DNA of 7,008 nt from a bacterium (lineage in GTDB: Bacteria; Sumerlaeota; Sumerlaeia; UBA8349), in assembly GCA_013203855.1 (NCBI GenBank), contig JABMPG010000580.1, forward strand, positions 1-7,008, given 5' to 3'. A model generated the notes under the pieces. The model saw only the letters and a list, made by a program, of their open reading frames with translations. It was not told where the DNA came from and searched no databases. Shown piece after piece: positions 1 through 6,702 of this stretch. Both the position numbers and the translations under genes were made by a program. How positions within the stretch are numbered: the first letter of the stretch is position 1; each line of letters starts with the position of its first letter.

Positions 1-3000
1 GCCTGACCCCTCAAATACCTGAGATGCACCCGGAGAAGCCGGGACCTCGACCTTGAACTCTTGGGTCTGGCCCTTCGAATCGGTCGTCGAAACCTCCATC
101 GTCACGTCCTGATCCGTCGGGATAGGGTAGATGGAGAGTTCGAAGGGGAGGTCGGTGTCTCGGACGGTGCGTTCCTGAGCGCCCGTGAGGGTGAAGGTCG
201 CGTGGGCGCCCTGGCCGGGTTCGCCGGAGAAAACGGCGAAGACGGAATCGGAACCGTAAGGTCCGCGGATGCGGAAGACGTGGAGATCTTCCCACTCGTC
301 GGAATCCGCCTTGCGCGTGTAGTGTCCCTGTCTTAACGCCGGCATTTCGGGGAACTGGCGACGCGTCTCGGCGGGGAAGCTCAGAGTGACCAGGCCCTTG
401 GCCGGGATTTCGATTTCGAGTTTGCCGTCCGCGATCTGGACCTGGCCCAAGTCCTTCTTTGAGTTTTCATAGATCTGGCCCAAGGCGGCCGCGTCCATCC
501 CGATCCGCTCCGTATCCAGCCCGGCCTGAATCTTCACGGCCTGGTCCTCCTGGCTCATGAGGATGAGGAAGAAGCGGTCGTCGCTGCGCGCGGTCAGCCA
601 GTCCACCATATGGGTTTCGATCTGGACCAGTTTCGGGTCGAGCCAGAGGACGGCGCCGTCTTCTTCGAAAACATGTCCTGGCTCGGGGCCGTAGACCCAG
701 TTGGTGAACCAGGCGTAGTTTTTCTGGACGCTGTGGGGGAAATCGATGGCGCCAGCGGAGCGGACGTGGGCCTGGGCCACGAGATAGTCCGTTGCGAAGG
801 CCAGCGTGATCGGGAGGTGGTGGTAGTAGATGCTCGTGACGTCGGGCCCGGTGTAGGGGTAATCCGGCTTCAGATAGAGGTCGGTATGGAGGGCGACATA
901 GTAGCCGGGGTAGTTGGAGAATCGGCCGATGATCGTGTTTCGGGCGTAGGTTTGATAGATCTCCCGGCCCGTTTGGCCATAGAGCCGGAGGAGGAAAGGC
1001 GCCCAGGTGGAGGCCGTGATCTTGCGGCAATTGCTTGTGAGGAAATAGGTCTGGGCATTCTCGAGGCTGTAGCCTACGCCTGACACGATCCAGGCGGGGA
1101 TCATCTTCTCGGGGGTGTCATTGTTCTGGCGTGGCCAGCCCAACCGGAACAGTTCTTCGCCCCGGTGGTACATTTTCATTTCGCCCCGGGCCTGGCCTCC
1201 CTCGTGGATCAGGACTTCCCGATCCGGAATGACCGGCTGGGACCATTGGGTGGCGATCGTGCCGAAAGCGCCCTCTTCGGTCGCCTTGAGATAGCGCGAT
1301 TCCTTGGTGATCTCGTACAACTCAAGCAAGTCCCACCAGTAGGGGTAGAAAGAGATGTTCGAAAACTTTTCGAAGGCGACCGGCTCCGTCTGCCGGCCAA
1401 AGACATCGTTCTCGATCCATTCGTCCGCCAAGCCGCGGATCTTCTCCAGAAGGGCAGGGTCCGGGTTTCGGCGGTACAGGGCCAGCCACTCGGACCAGAC
1501 GGGCGAGGAGTTGAAGTCGGGAGAGTGGTAGACATCCCCATCGCGGAGCATGAATTCTTCCAGCCATGGGTTGAGCCGCCTCAGCAGGACGTCCACGCCC
1601 GCCCAATAGGCCGTGCTGTAGAACTCGGTCGGGACGGTGAGTTGATTCTCTGAGGGCTGACCCTTGTTCGTGATGCCGGTGGTGATGAAGTTCCCGCGCC
1701 GCCAGCTCAGGGTCGCCTCTATGGTGGGCAGTGAGCGGGTGCGGTAGAAATCCTCGTCGCGCGTCAGGAGCGCCATGGAAATCACGGTCAGAGGGGAGGC
1801 CTGTTTCACCATGTTCTGGGTCTCGATGTCGTAGAAGCCTTTGTACTTCGGGTCCCACCCGCCCTTTTCATCGCTCCGCATCATCTCGATCATGTTGAAG
1901 ACCGCGTCCGTCAGGGAACCGTAAACCGGTTTGCGGTAATCCCGCACGTTGAGGATCCCTTCCGAGACGGTTTCCATCGCCGCCTTCCAGTCCCCGGGCT
2001 TCTGGACGAGTCGCCAAGCGACGGTCTTTTCTATGCCTGCCTCCCATTGGGAGCCGATCAGGCCGAGGACCGGCGTAAAGAGGCAGGGCTGAACCCGTCC
2101 CTCGGGATTCGTGAGCGTGAAGCCGTAGCGCGGTTTGTCTCCCTCGGGCCATTCGAAAGGCAGCCGGTCCGGCTCGGCCATGACCAGCGATGCGACGGAC
2201 GATTCTCCCTCCCGCGACTCAACCAGCGACAGCGGGTGGGGCGTCATGATGTTGGTGATCAGTCTGGGTTCCTCGGGAACGCGCTGGAACTGGTAGAGAG
2301 GCGGCAACTGGACGTAATCGACTTGGTCGAGGGGCCGGTCTTTGAAAGCGCAGATCCCGCACGAATAGAAGCCATCGCTTGCCGGGGTCAGAGTCAGCTC
2401 GAAAGCCAGATCGAGACCGTCTTTCGGGAGCGTGTAGACACCTGAGGCAAGGCGGAGGAAGCCTCCATCCTGGTCGATGAAACGGACCCGCACCGAGTTC
2501 TCGTCCTCTTGGCTCGCGCTGACGGGGACCAGGACGCTCACGTCGCCCGCCTCGAAAGGATTGCTCGTGTGGAAGGGCAGGGAGACGCTCTGGTCCCCGA
2601 ATTCGATCGTAGTCTGCTTGTCTTTCCGCGTCCAGCCCGGGAAGGGATCGAACCCGACTTCAACGTCCGCGGCGCGTAACACGAAGACTTTCTCCGCCGT
2701 GAAGGGCGCCGGCTCGATCCACTTTTTGCCGTCCCGGAGGCGCGCCCGGCGGACGATCCGCTCCTGGTCTTTCGCGTCCTTCCGCGACTCGAAAAACACC
2801 TCAAGCCGGTCGTTGGCCAGCCGCGCGACGACCTTGCCCGGTTCATCGCCGACGGCGGGCGCGATATACGCCTTGGCCGTGTCCGCCGACTTCATCTCCA
2901 TCTGCCGGGCCGCGATCCGGTAAGCCGCCAAGTCCTCTATGGCCATGTCCCGGGGATCGAAACCGGCGGGGGCAAAGAGAACGGCGTCGCTTCGGGCGTA

Positions 3001-3432
3001 GGACGTGACGCTCTTGAACATCAGGAGCTCACCGGCGGTCAGATGAATTCCGCCCAGCTCTTCCCAGCGCCAGCCGTCATGCAGGTGAGCGCCGGCTTCC
3101 TTCGGCAGGGCTTTCCCGTCAACGACAACTTCATAGCGCCGGGTCCCAGGCTTGATCTTCGCGTCGTCTCTGGAGTTGGTCCAGGCCCGATAGTCCCCTT
3201 CGATCGGAACGTCGAAAAGCCCCATGGTGGGCGCGCCCGCGGGGCCGGAAAGACTGAGCACAATCCCGCCGTTCGAAACACGCGGGTCGCTTTGGGTTCG
3301 CCAATCGCCCGAAAAGGGAAGGGACTCCGACTCGATCAGGAGCGGCTTCACTTCCTGCCCCCGACAGAGGGGGGAAACCGTCAGAATCAAGGCGCATAGC
3401 GATGAGATGATGAGACAACGATACGTTTTCAT
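1..3432 (-). CDS. Large secreted multidomain protein, probable carbohydrate-active enzyme (C-terminus cut by window edge)
   Basis: I read this frame codon by codon from the ATG at 3432 down to base 1 and found no stop: at least 1,144 residues, with the end outside the window. The start is well fixed, because an in-frame TAA lies 14 codons upstream with no other start codon between. The ribosome site is only a weak purine run (GAAAGAGAA). Residues 1-25 form a signal peptide: MKTYR, a hydrophobic stretch LIISSLCALILTV, then a cleavage region near SPLCRG/QE. Residues 28-490 look beta-rich, as in accessory or carbohydrate-binding modules. Residues 495-905 are richer in helix and in Trp/Tyr/His (WRRGNF at 577, FYPYWWDLLELYE at 695, YTGPDVTSIYYHHLP at 860), recalling the (alpha/alpha) barrels of glycosidases and polysaccharide lyases. 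Residues 950-1020 resemble a C-terminal beta-sandwich ending in GLVTLSFP. Export is well supported; the enzymatic role is inference, I assign no family, and I identify no catalytic residue. It is divergent from the oxidoreductase at 3715. Confidence 0.85.
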   Translation of the reverse strand, partial: MKTYRCLIISSLCALILTVSPLCRGQEVKPLLIESESLPFSGDWRTQSDPRVSNGGIVLSLSGPAGAPTMGLFDVPIEGDYRAWTNSRDDAKIKPGTRRYEVVVDGKALPKEAGAHLHDGWRWEELGGIHLTAGELLMFKSVTSYARSDAVLFAPAGFDPRDMAIEDLAAYRIAARQMEMKSADTAKAYIAPAVGDEPGKVVARLANDRLEVFFESRKDAKDQERIVRRARLRDGKKWIEPAPFTAEKVFVLRAADVEVGFDPFPGWTRKDKQTTIEFGDQSVSLPFHTSNPFEAGDVSVLVPVSASQEDENSVRVRFIDQDGGFLRLASGVYTLPKDGLDLAFELTLTPASDGFYSCGICAFKDRPLDQVDYVQLPPLYQFQRVPEEPRLITNIMTPHPLSLVESREGESSVASLVMAEPDRLPFEWPEGDKPRYGFTLTNPEGRVQPCLFTPVLGLIGSQWEAGIEKTVAWRLVQKPGDWKAAMETVSEGILNVRDYRKPVYGSLTDAVFNMIEMMRSDEKGGWDPKYKGFYDIETQNMVKQASPLTVISMALLTRDEDFYRTRSLPTIEATLSWRRGNFITTGITNKGQPSENQLTVPTEFYSTAYWAGVDVLLRRLNPWLEEFMLRDGDVYHSPDFNSSPVWSEWLALYRRNPDPALLEKIRGLADEWIENDVFGRQTEPVAFEKFSNISFYPYWWDLLELYEITKESRYLKATEEGAFGTIATQWSQPVIPDREVLIHEGGQARGEMKMYHRGEELFRLGWPRQNNDTPEKMIPAWIVSGVGYSLENAQTYFLTSNCRKITASTWAPFLLRLYGQTGREIYQTYARNTIIGRFSNYPGYYVALHTDLYLKPDYPYTGPDVTSIYYHHLPITLAFATDYLVAQAHVRSAGAIDFPHSVQKNYAWFTNWVYGPEPGHVFEEDGAVLWLDPKLVQIETHMVDWLTARSDDRFFLILMSQEDQAVKIQAGLDTERIGMDAAALGQIYENSKKDLGQVQIADGKLEIEIPAKGLVTLSFPAETRRQFPEMPALRQGHYTRKADSDEWEDLHVFRIRGPYGSDSVFAVFSGEPGQGAHATFTLTGAQERTVRDTDLPFELSIYPIPTDQDVTMEVSTTDSKGQTQEFKVEVPASPGASQVFEGSG

Positions 3433-3714
3433 GGGAAATTCTCTTTCGTGGGGCCAAACAGGCCGGATCGGTTACCCAGTATGGGAGATTGAGTGGAATC
3501 TGCAATTTCAAAGTGCATCGAAAAGCGGACGGGCTATCAAAATCCGGACATGAGAAAAGGCCAAATGTGGGACCGTTGTCTCTTCGGTCTGCCTTCTGCC
3601 CCTTGGGTGCTCCCAAAAAAAACCTTGCCCAAGTGAATTGCCCTGTCCATGGTAAGTAACCGTCGAGGGCAATGTTCTCCCGAGGCTATTCCGCCCTCCG
3701 GAAAGGCAGGCAAA
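3433..3714. promoter_or_regulatory. Divergent intergenic region with overlapping hairpins
   Basis: These 282 bases separate the large secreted protein (leftward) from the oxidoreductase (rightward), so promoters for both should lie here. On the minus strand the best -10-like box is CATACT (3478-3483), but its -35 partner is poor (TTGCAG, 16-base spacer), so I do not call it firmly. On the plus strand I see no good sigma70 pair. A small hairpin TTGGG-TGCT-CCCAA (3603-3616) runs into an A8 tract, and its left arm can also pair with CCCAAG at 3628-3633. The hairpin is followed by A rather than T on the plus strand, and on the minus strand the T-run comes before it, so it is not a normal terminator in either direction. 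Confidence 0.4.
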
Positions 3715-4776
3715 ATGGCACACGCAGGCAAACGCAAGGTGGCCGCTCTGTGCGGCGATGGACATATCCGGCTGATCGAGCAGGAGATCCCGGCAATCCG
3801 GCCCGGAGCGGTCTTGGTCGGGGTGCGCGCCTCGCTGGTGAGCCCGGGCACGGAGCTCGGGGGCTGGCCTCAACTCAAGGCCAAACGGGAAGACCCCGAT
3901 CCGAAGGCCAAGCCCCTGCCCTTCGGCTATGCCAACGCGGGCGAGGTCATCGGTGTCGGCGAGGGCGTGACAGAGTATCAGATCGGCGACCGCGTGGCCT
4001 GCATGGGCGGCGGCTACGCCCTCCATACCGACTACTCCCTGGTTCCCCATCACCTCTGCGCGCCGCTGCCCGACAATCTTACCTTCGAGCAGGGCAGCTA
4101 CGGCCACCTCGCTGCGACCGCACTGCAGGGGCTGAGGCGTGGCGAACCAGAGTTCGGCGGCTATGCGGCGATCGTGGGTCTCGGCATCGTCGGCCAACTT
4201 GCCGGGCGGCTGCACCAGCTCGCGGGAAACTTTGTCATCGGCTGGGACACGATCCGATTCCGCACCGACCTGGCTGCCCTCTGGTGCGTGGACCGCGCCG
4301 TTCTTGTCGGCCATGAAGACGAAGTGGCTGCTACTCAAGAGTTCACGAACGGCCACGGCCTCGACACGGCCACGATGGCTTTCGGCGGCGACGGCTCCCG
4401 TGCGTATCAGTCGCTCAAGGCCAGCATGAAACTCTCCCTCGATGGCCACCGCATGGGCAACATCGTCATGATCGGGTCGGCCACCTTTCCCTGGGACAAC
4501 GACACGACCAACCTCGACATTCGCCGCTCCTCGCGCTCCGGTCCCGGCTACCACGACGAGCCTTGGGAATTCGGCGCGGCTTACCCCCCCGTTTTCATGC
4601 GCTGGACGACTCAGACCAATCTGAAACTCTGCCTGCGTCTCATGGCCGAAGGCAAACTTCCCGTCGAAAAACTCACCACCCACCGAATCCCCCTCCAAAG
4701 GGTCGAGGAGGAAACGACGAAGATTCTTGAGGATCCGGACAAGATCCTCGGCGTGGTTTTCACGATGGAGGACTGA
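3715..4776 (+). CDS. Zinc-less MDR family oxidoreductase (sugar/bacteriochlorophyllide-dehydrogenase-like)
   Basis: A 353-residue medium-chain dehydrogenase/reductase, probably cytosolic and NAD(P)-dependent. The N-terminal GroES-like half has LVSPGTELGGW (41-51), where typical alcohol dehydrogenases carry the catalytic zinc cysteine. GYANAGEV (71-78) and GDRVA (91-95) follow. The Rossmann half has the dinucleotide loop GLGIVGQ (155-161) and an Asp at the presumed end of strand beta-2 (178), which hints at NAD rather than NADP. RSSRSGPGYHDEPWE (272-286) and the C-terminal LTTHRIP (320-326) fit the subgroup that includes 2-desacetyl-2-hydroxyethyl bacteriochlorophyllide dehydrogenase and many sugar or cyclitol dehydrogenases. 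No structural four-Cys zinc lobe is present. I chose the ATG at 3715 because GGAAAGG lies 8 bases upstream and the family homology starts there; an in-frame ATG at 3649 would add 22 unlike residues. The substrate is unknown. Its position opposite a putative polysaccharide-active protein suggests sugar oxidation, but that is inference. Confidence 0.9.
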   Translation: MAHAGKRKVAALCGDGHIRLIEQEIPAIRPGAVLVGVRASLVSPGTELGGWPQLKAKREDPDPKAKPLPFGYANAGEVIGVGEGVTEYQIGDRVACMGGGYALHTDYSLVPHHLCAPLPDNLTFEQGSYGHLAATALQGLRRGEPEFGGYAAIVGLGIVGQLAGRLHQLAGNFVIGWDTIRFRTDLAALWCVDRAVLVGHEDEVAATQEFTNGHGLDTATMAFGGDGSRAYQSLKASMKLSLDGHRMGNIVMIGSATFPWDNDTTNLDIRRSSRSGPGYHDEPWEFGAAYPPVFMRWTTQTNLKLCLRLMAEGKLPVEKLTTHRIPLQRVEEETTKILEDPDKILGVVFTMED

Positions 4777-4779
4777 TCG

Positions 4780-5130
4780 CTATTCGGTCAACGGGTCGAG
4801 GCGAATTTCGAAAACTTGGTGGTTGGGCTCTCCGAGGATCGTGATCGTCTTCTCGATCGGCTGGTAGCCCAAGGCGCGCACCTCGATACGATGCTCGCCG
4901 CGCTTCAGAAAGAGAACCGGCTTGCTCGTGGTGACGCTGCTGACGAAAAGGCCGTCCACATAGAGGTCGACGGGGGTCGAGATAGACCACGTCCTTTTGT
5001 CGAGACCGTTCCCGGCCATGCTGTACACGTTTACCTCCAGATTCCCGTAGTTCGACTTGCTCATGGCCGGAGTGGTCACACAGCCCGGCCCAGCCAGCCC
5101 CAGCGCCAACAACAGGATCAGCCAACGCAT
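4780..5130 (-). CDS. Small exported PEGA-domain protein, possible lipoprotein
   Basis: 116 residues. The N-terminus MRWLILLLALGLAGPGC is a signal peptide ending in Cys17, but the lipobox (GPGC, with Gly at -3 and Pro at -2) is non-canonical, so lipid attachment is possible rather than certain. Residues 30-112 form a PEGA-type beta domain: VDLYVDG (54-60), then SKPVLFLKRGEHRIEVRALGY (from 69), then a closing strand FEIRLDP. PEGA domains are found in many bacterial envelope and surface proteins and usually have no catalytic role. A strong Shine-Dalgarno AGGAGG sits 6 bases before the ATG (5137-5142 on the plus strand). The gene follows recX in the same direction, 72 bases away, but has its own promoter. 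Its TAG stop lies 3 bases from the stop of the convergent oxidoreductase, leaving no room for a separate terminator. Partner and exact role are unknown. Confidence 0.85.
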   Translation of the reverse strand: MRWLILLLALGLAGPGCVTTPAMSKSNYGNLEVNVYSMAGNGLDKRTWSISTPVDLYVDGLFVSSVTTSKPVLFLKRGEHRIEVRALGYQPIEKTITILGEPNHQVFEIRLDPLTE

Positions 5131-5170
5131 GGTCGTCCTCCTCGTATGAAATAACCTCTTCGTTGTCCCT

Positions 5171-5193
5171 CGCCCGCTTATACGGATCGGGCG
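5171..5193. repeat. Inverted repeat flanking the -10 box of the PEGA gene promoter
   Basis: The perfect 6-base arms CGCCCG (5171-5176) and CGGGCG (5188-5193) are separated by 11 bases that contain the -10 box CTTATA (plus-strand reading). It could be a repressor operator or a weak recX terminator stem. No T-tract follows it on the minus strand (AGGGACAACG), so an operator or a chance palindrome is likelier than a rho-independent terminator. Confidence 0.45.
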
Positions 5194-5206
5194 GTTGTTC
5201 TGTCAA
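5177..5206 (-). promoter_or_regulatory. Sigma70-type promoter for the PEGA protein gene
   Basis: Read on the minus strand: a perfect -35 box TTGACA (5201-5206), an 18-base spacer and a -10 box TATAAG (5177-5182, 5 of 6 to consensus). The predicted start of transcription is near 5170, giving a leader of about 40 bases before the ATG at 5130. The -35 overlaps the recX stop codon (TGA at 5203-5205). This lets the PEGA gene be transcribed independently of recX. Called from the match to consensus only. Confidence 0.65.
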
Positions 5207-5862
5207 TCAAGTCCGCCAACTCGTCCCTCACGCGCCGTCATCTCCTCCACCACCACCCGACAGATATCCGATTCGAATCCGGCCCGCCTGAGCGCTTCGT
5301 GAATGCGTTTTTTCAGTTTCAACGCGCTCTCATCCCGCCCGATCCGCGCCCTTTTCTCGGCCAGACGCCGCGCCTTGACCAATTGACCTTCCCGTCCCGC
5401 GCCCTCCGCCTCGGCTATCGCCCGATCGATAAATTCCTCCGCCACGCCCAGAGATCGCAGTTTCTCCCGCGCTTTCAAGGGTCCGACATTGGCCTTCTTC
5501 AACTCGTTGCGAAGGTACAGCCGGGCGAAGCGCTCATCGTCCAGATCGCCCTTTTCCTCGAAATGCGCGACCGTCCGCTCCACGGTCGCCTCGTCGAACT
5601 TTTTCTCTCGGAGACGGCGCCGGAGTTCGTTACTGGCGCGGAGCCGCGTGTTGAGCAGAATTGCCGTGGCCCGACGGGCGCGAATGAAGTGATGCTCGGC
5701 CGCCAGCGTGCGCTGAAAAGCATCGTCGGCCTCCATTCCCTTCCACAGGGCGAAGCGGAGGACGACCTCGGTGTCGAGTTCCATCCATGGTTCGCCGTCG
5801 ATTTCAACGCGGGTGGAGGCGGCGTGGCGGCCGATGGCCTGAAGGCGGGTAATAACGGGCAT
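5203..5862 (-). CDS. recX: RecX family regulatory protein
   Basis: 219 residues. RecX binds RecA filaments and modulates recombination and the SOS response in the cytoplasm. The N-terminus (ITRLQAIGRHAASTRVEIDGEPWMELDTEVVLRFAL, split here as ITRLQAIG at 4-11, EIDGEPWMELD at 20-30 and TEVVLRFALWKGM at 31-43) matches the short beta extension of longer RecX proteins. Three tandem three-helix repeats follow at about 63-105, 107-153 and 160-210. The second holds the family hallmark GDLDDERFARLYLRNELKK (105-123) followed by GPLKAREKLRSLGV (127-140). Length and domain order are normal for the longer RecX class. The ATG at 5862 lies six bases after the stop of the HepT-like gene and has no obvious Shine-Dalgarno, which suggests translational coupling to that gene. 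recA is not in the window; in many bacteria recX lies next to it, so this placement is different. Confidence 0.93.
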   Translation of the reverse strand: MPVITRLQAIGRHAASTRVEIDGEPWMELDTEVVLRFALWKGMEADDAFQRTLAAEHHFIRARRATAILLNTRLRASNELRRRLREKKFDEATVERTVAHFEEKGDLDDERFARLYLRNELKKANVGPLKAREKLRSLGVAEEFIDRAIAEAEGAGREGQLVKARRLAEKRARIGRDESALKLKKRIHEALRRAGFESDICRVVVEEMTAREGRVGGLD

Positions 5863-5868
5863 GAGGGA

Positions 5869-6369
5869 TCAGGCTTGGAGGCGTTGGCTGTCAAGGCGGC
5901 CTTGGACGTGTTCGCTGAATCGGCGAAAGACTTTGCCCGACTCCGCCACGTCCCGGTGGGTGGCCTCGATCTCGGATTCGTCGAGGCGGTCATAGCCGTT
6001 GGAGATCAGGATAAGTTGTCTGCAGAGTCGGCCCACAAGGCGGTCGGGAAGAAGGCGATGGCGCGCGCAGGAGCCCATGATGTGGACGTAGCTGCGCGGC
6101 ACGGCGCCGGTGTAATCCATGAGGAGGGTACAGCTGATATCAATACAGGATTGGCCGATCAACAGCATCAGATGTTGGAATTGCGGGATCTCACGCCGGA
6201 ATTCGGGCAGGGCGAGGTTTTCGAAACGCTCGAAATCGTTCATACGGGCGCGAAGGATGTTAACCTTCGTGTCGATCTCGAGGGTTGTGCGTAGGCTGGC
6301 CGCGTCGTGCAGCGGCAGTTTTGGCCCATTTTCGGAAGCGGTCTGCTGTGGCGTCAATCCATGGCCCAT
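5869..6369 (-). CDS. HepT/DUF86-like HEPN protein lacking the RNase motif
   Basis: 166 residues from the ATG at 6369; a GTG directly before it (6372) would add one residue. GGAG (6378-6381 on plus) lies 8 bases from the ATG and 5 from the GTG, so either fits. The order of elements matches DUF86/HepT: a helical start (VNILRARMNDFERFENL), then IPQFQHLMLLIGQSCIDISCTLL in two helices (about residues 61-83), the conserved turn VPRSYVHIMGSCARHRLLP (90-108), and a last helix with SNGYDRLDESEI. In HepT toxins this last element reads RNxLVHxYxxID, and the Arg and His form the RNase site. Aligned on the Tyr and Asp, the Arg is Leu and the His is Asn here, so the RNase motif is absent. About 30 extra N-terminal residues precede the fold. 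No MntA/HepA-type nucleotidyltransferase is adjacent, so this is probably not a working toxin. It is the first gene of an apparent operon with recX. Its role is unknown. Confidence 0.75.
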   Translation of the reverse strand: MGHGLTPQQTASENGPKLPLHDAASLRTTLEIDTKVNILRARMNDFERFENLALPEFRREIPQFQHLMLLIGQSCIDISCTLLMDYTGAVPRSYVHIMGSCARHRLLPDRLVGRLCRQLILISNGYDRLDESEIEATHRDVAESGKVFRRFSEHVQGRLDSQRLQA

Positions 6370-6398
6370 CACTGAATCTCCATTCCGGCGAATTCATC

Positions 6399-6452
6399 TT
6401 CAATATAGCGGGAGAGCCGGGCGGGTTCAATATGAAAGCAAACCGGGCGGTT
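6399..6452. repeat. Imperfect 27-base direct repeat over the HepT-like gene promoter
   Basis: Two neighbouring units each start with TTCAATAT (6399-6406 and 6426-6433, exactly 27 bases apart) and end with CCGGGCGG (6417-6424 and 6443-6450, 26 apart). The middles differ. One unit covers the -10 and the other the -35 of the leftward promoter. They may be tandem regulator sites or a local duplication. Confidence 0.55.
6402..6430 (-). promoter_or_regulatory. Sigma70-type promoter for the HepT-like/recX operon
   Basis: Read on the minus strand: -35 TTGAAC (6425-6430), a 17-base spacer and -10 TATATT (6402-6407, 5 of 6 to consensus). Transcription would start near 6395, leaving about 25 bases before the start codon, enough for the GGAG ribosome site. 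It is the only good pair I found upstream of the gene. Confidence 0.55.
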
Positions 6453-6633
6453 GCCGGTATCCTGGATGTCACTTCTGGGTCAGCCGTCTTAGGGATTGGC
6501 TGTTTCCGGGGTACTGAAGCCATGCTTGCGCACTCCAAGAATGGGGTTCCTAACCCGACTTTGGCAGTTCGCCCGCGAAAGTCAGGCTAGCGGGAACATT
6601 ATCATTGTGCTGCGACAACGTCATTCTTTTCTG

Positions 6634-6663
6634 TTGTCAGGCTTGGAAGGGCGTGGGTATGCT
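6634..6663 (+). promoter_or_regulatory. Probable promoter of the Trm112-like gene
   Basis: -35 TTGTCA (6634-6639, 5 of 6) and -10 TATGCT (6658-6663, 4 of 6) are separated by 18 bases. The predicted start is near 6670, giving a leader of about 58 bases. The -35 overlaps the right arm of an inverted repeat, GACAAC (6614-6619) and GTTGTC (6633-6638), which could be an operator. Confidence 0.45.
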
Positions 6664-6684
6664 GTGAGTCGAAGCCGTTTAAGG

Positions 6685-6702
6685 GCCGGCCCGAGGGTCG
6701 GC
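6685..6702 (+). promoter_or_regulatory. Leader hairpin before the Trm112-like gene
   Basis: GCCGGCC-CGAG-GGTCGGC forms a seven-pair stem with one G-T wobble and a four-base loop. It ends 11 bases before the ribosome site GAGGAG (6714-6719). It lies in the predicted 5' leader and could affect mRNA stability or translation. No T-tract follows, so it is not a terminator. Confidence 0.45.

Noticed and set aside
467..1858. Several 100-190-codon frames inside the large secreted protein on both strands
   Set aside because: They are Arg/Pro-rich and without domains, and they lie within the single 1,144-codon frame that has a signal peptide and an ordinary protein composition.
3603..3622. A rho-independent terminator in the divergent region
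   Set aside because: The hairpin is followed by A, not T, on the plus strand. On the minus strand the T-run comes before the stem rather than after it.
3649..3714. An earlier ATG for the oxidoreductase
   Set aside because: It would add 22 residues with no family match. The ATG at 3715 has a good ribosome site and lines up with the family start.
3508..4698. A 396-codon open frame on the minus strand opposite the oxidoreductase
   Set aside because: It is antisense to a well-supported MDR gene, has low-complexity Ala/Gly/Arg-rich content with no recognisable domain, and is explained by the GC-rich third positions of the true gene.
5299..6294. A 331-codon open frame on the plus strand opposite recX and the HepT-like gene
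   Set aside because: It shows no family motif, and both genes on the other strand have clear signatures. It crosses the recX/HepT-like junction, as expected for a GC-driven shadow.
6543..6556. A T-arm-like hairpin suggesting a tRNA
   Set aside because: The loop is only three bases, and there are no acceptor, D or anticodon stems around it.
6260..6590. Short frames on both strands across the intergenic region
   Set aside because: No ribosome site or motif supports them. They overlap the HepT-like gene or its promoter and look like chance open frames.
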